A stretch of DNA of 64,000 nucleotides from Collybiopsis luxurians FD-317 M1. Taxonomy: Eukaryota > Basidiomycota > Agaricomycetes > Agaricales > Omphalotaceae. Positions 61,601 through 64,000 of the stretch are shown here, in pieces. Within the stretch, counting starts at the first letter, position 1. Every line of letters starts with the position of its first letter. The notes beneath the pieces are model-generated. The model searched no databases and was not told where the DNA came from. It was given only the letters and a program-made list of their open reading frames with translations. The stretch is taken from positions 1 to 64,000 of the forward strand of contig KN834821.1 in assembly GCA_000827265.1 (NCBI GenBank). The letters are read 5' to 3'. Both the position numbers and the translations under genes were made by a program.

Positions 61601-63467
61601 TGTCTCGCTTTGAGGGCCGAATACCCATATAAATGTGATGTCCTTGCAGGTCGTAGATATTCTACAGAAGCGGAGTCATTTAACGGCTATGACTGGCGAT
61701 GTATGTATGATCCTGTTTCACCTGTTGATTCCGGGGCTGAAAGAGATTTTACCTGCAGGGAGTTAGTAAGTAAAACGAATCGGCACTTAACAGCGTGTGT
61801 TTAACGGATTCAAATAAATCAAGATGACGCTCCGTCGTTAAAGAAAGCTGATTGTGGTAAGCGAAAACAGCGCAAATCTTTTTCCTGAAAGATGTTCAAA
61901 CTCTCATTAGGTATTGCTGTCGAAGGCGCCTCTGATGCAGCACGGTCAGCTGCAGATGTTGTCTTTCTCGATGAGTATGGTAGTTTCATCCCGGGTGTTT
62001 TACCCTTGTTCACCTAAGCTTGTTAGGGGTCTGAGTTCAATCATAACCAGTATCAAAGTAGCTCGCCAAATTTTCCATCGTAGGCTTTCCTATTGAACTT
62101 GAATTGCGAGCATATTTCTGACCCGGTTGTAGGAATGAAGGCATATATAGTCTATCGTATAGCGCTTTGTATTCACCTCGAGGTTTATCTGGTGAGCAAT
62201 ATGCAGCAACCGTCCTTTGCAAGTATAACTATAATGAATGGCAGATGTTGTCGATGTTGATATTGAACGAAACCATACGAGTAGACCTCATTGTTTTTCT
62301 TGCAATCTTTGCCGAGTAAGCCTGTTTCGTTGATGAGTAATTGTCTCTTTTAACTATTATTTCAGTGTTGCGACTATTGCAATCGCATATGACAACGCTC
62401 CGTATGCGAGAAAGCCGGTGGACTGGCAAATCCCCAAAGTCTGGATCATTTCTACTATTATGGGCCTGTTACTCGCAGCAGGGACTTGGATTGTCCGGGG
62501 TACGTTATTTCTAGAGCATGGTCAGAACGGTGGTATCGTTCAGAATTTCGGAAGGTCAGTCCAGATTTAAAGAAATCAAGACGGTACTGAGACCTGCGAC
62601 AGTGTGCAAGAGATCTTGTTTTTACAAGTCGCGTTAACGGAGTCATGGATAATCTTCATTACGAGGCTAGCGCAAGGTCCTGATTCAGGTAATCATCTTC
62701 GTTGAAGCTTTTCATGTCATATTCTCAATACTTTGGCTTCAAAGGTGGCTTTGAGTGGCCTTCACTTCAGCTAGTAGCGGCGGTTCTTGGGGTGGATGTC
62801 ATCGCCACCATTTTTGCCCTCTTTGGCTGGATCTCTGGAGCTGCACCTCACGGAGGGTTCGTCCTCTTACTTTTGCGAGCCCGGCTGATTTTGATATTCA
62901 CTACTTCACTACTTTACAGGTGGACAGATATCGTCACAGTTGTTCGCGTTTGGCTGTACTCTTTCGGTGTAATCGTGGTAATCACCATGATATATATGAT
63001 CCTGAACAAGTTCACATGGCTGGATAATATCGGTAGGCGAAAGGTATGATCTGCATTCAATTGAAAGAGTCATTCCGGGTACTCACGGATAATTACAGAG
63101 AAGCAGCAAGAACGAGAAGCTCGAGAACTTCTTGGCCGAGCTACAGCGGATGACTCTTGTACATGAGAGCAGTGAACATAGCCAGGACTCGTATCATCTA
63201 GCTCCGGGTGGCGATACGAAGAAAAATGGTGAGGATGGTACTGCTCAGAAGGACAGTTCACAAGTGTCGAAACGGGAGGGAGATGAAGCGCCTCAAGAGA
63301 AAAAAGAGGAAGAGAGTGCAACACCAGTGAAGGACGACAAGCAGACAAAGGTGGATACAAAGACTACCGACACTGCGGCACCCAGCCAAGAGCCTGACAA
63401 GCGAGACATTCCCCAGAACAAGTCCGATGCTCCTCGTGAATTCCAGAACGAAAGTCCAGCTCGCTAG
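58632..63467 (+). CDS. PMA1: Plasma-membrane H+-ATPase (P-type IIIA)
   Basis: ATP-driven proton pump that sets the membrane potential and energises transporters. More than 20 short introns were followed by phase, with no break found, giving roughly 1,000 residues. The N-terminus is charged ([12 protein letters not shown]). Marks in order: [39 protein letters not shown], the actuator loop [14 protein letters not shown], the helix-4 segment [20 protein letters not shown], the phosphorylated Asp in CSDKTGTLT (Asp codon 60667-60669), CAKGAPNAI (nucleotide binding), [12 protein letters not shown] and [20 protein letters not shown] (hinge). Later helices include [18 protein letters not shown] and [16 protein letters not shown]. 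An acidic [14 protein letters not shown] insert precedes TGES, as in other basidiomycete pumps. The C-terminal tail is long, charged and Lys/Glu/Asp-rich, the usual autoinhibitory place. Two microexons (60357-60365 and 61760-61766) encode conserved residues. Confidence 0.95.
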
Positions 63468-64000
63468 AAAGCACACTGGTTAATGATTAGTCTTTGTCAT
63501 GTATTATAGTAATTTTGGATAATCGCTGATCTCCTACATGCTCTACGGCATCCCGTGCTTCGTACTGTATATGCGCATCAACGCTGCTAACTATGTCATT
63601 TCCTGCAATGGTACCAATAGCTGTATGTTTAATGATCTGTCACGGACAACCTTATTCTTTGACTCAAGGCCGCCAGTAAAAGGAAACTCGCTATCAGCAT
63701 CAGCCTCGTGTCACGGGAAGTCAACCAATGATTGACCGATGTTTCTTTCGTTGTTAGTAAGCTCGCGCGTCTGCTGCACTGGTTGACATACGGACAAAAA
63801 TTCTTAGTCGGATACATATATGTAAGTGCGAATGTACGTACATACTGATACGTCAGTATTTCCTCAATCCACTGGAAATCAGACGTGTCTCTCTTCATAC
63901 CTGAGGTGTACGTCTCTCCTATGTGTTTGAACAACATAACAAAACTCCATTCGAGCTCAACCATTCAGTATGAGCTTGGAGTATTCTGTATCAGGATATG
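63468..64000. other. 3' flank of the H+-ATPase gene, no further gene seen
   Basis: Only short overlapping frames on both strands up to the window edge. Confidence 0.5.

Overview
The window is the left end of a chromosome of a filamentous basidiomycete, most likely an Agaricomycete. It opens with C-strand telomere repeats running inward. Protein genes are cut by many short GT..AG introns (about 50-80 nt) with CTAAC/CTGAC-like branch sites, and the gene set is typical of mushroom-forming fungi and relatives: an intron-rich plasma-membrane H+-ATPase, an indoleamine 2,3-dioxygenase, a YAT-type permease and a lineage-specific multi-pass membrane protein. I cannot name the species from sequence alone.

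Layout. 1-124: telomere, with distal TTAGGG units and a separate proximal block of TTAGGGG units. 0.1-14 kb: gene-poor subtelomere holding a decayed piece of an inositol-polyphosphate 5-phosphatase WD40 region (about 1.0-1.7 kb, minus strand) and one small intact-looking gene of unknown function (9283-9729). 14.1-15.2 kb: C2H2 zinc-finger regulator with a frame problem at an A8 tract. 15.2-23 kb: sparse, with one poorly resolved minus-strand candidate gene (16.9-17.7 kb). 23.2-31.0 kb: amino-acid permease (+) converging on an MFS sugar transporter (-), with a small Cys-rich hypothetical gene behind the transporter. 33.3-34.8 kb: three-repeat Myb regulator. 36.3-38.9 kb: glutathione S-transferase and a Ser/Pro-rich hypothetical protein, both minus. 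39-48.8 kb: mostly unassigned DNA with one intron-containing tRNA-Leu(CAA). 48.8-56 kb: compact block with an NmrA-like reductase (+), a multi-pass membrane protein (+), ERG3 C-5 sterol desaturase (-) and indoleamine 2,3-dioxygenase (-). 57-57.9 kb: interrupted gene fragment bounded by direct repeats. 58.6-63.5 kb: the PMA1-type H+-ATPase with more than 20 introns, two of them bounding microexons.

Functional picture. The right part looks like ordinary chromosomal housekeeping and nutrient-uptake content: the proton pump makes the gradient that the sugar and amino-acid transporters would use, and ERG3 and the dioxygenase serve ergosterol and tryptophan/NAD metabolism. I see no co-transcribed unit or clear biosynthetic cluster. 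The left 23 kb is a degenerating subtelomere. I found no CRISPR array, no intact transposon and no convincing novel system; the best leads are unrecognised small genes and the microexon arrangement in PMA1. Intron-exon models were built by hand from splice consensus plus reading-frame continuity.
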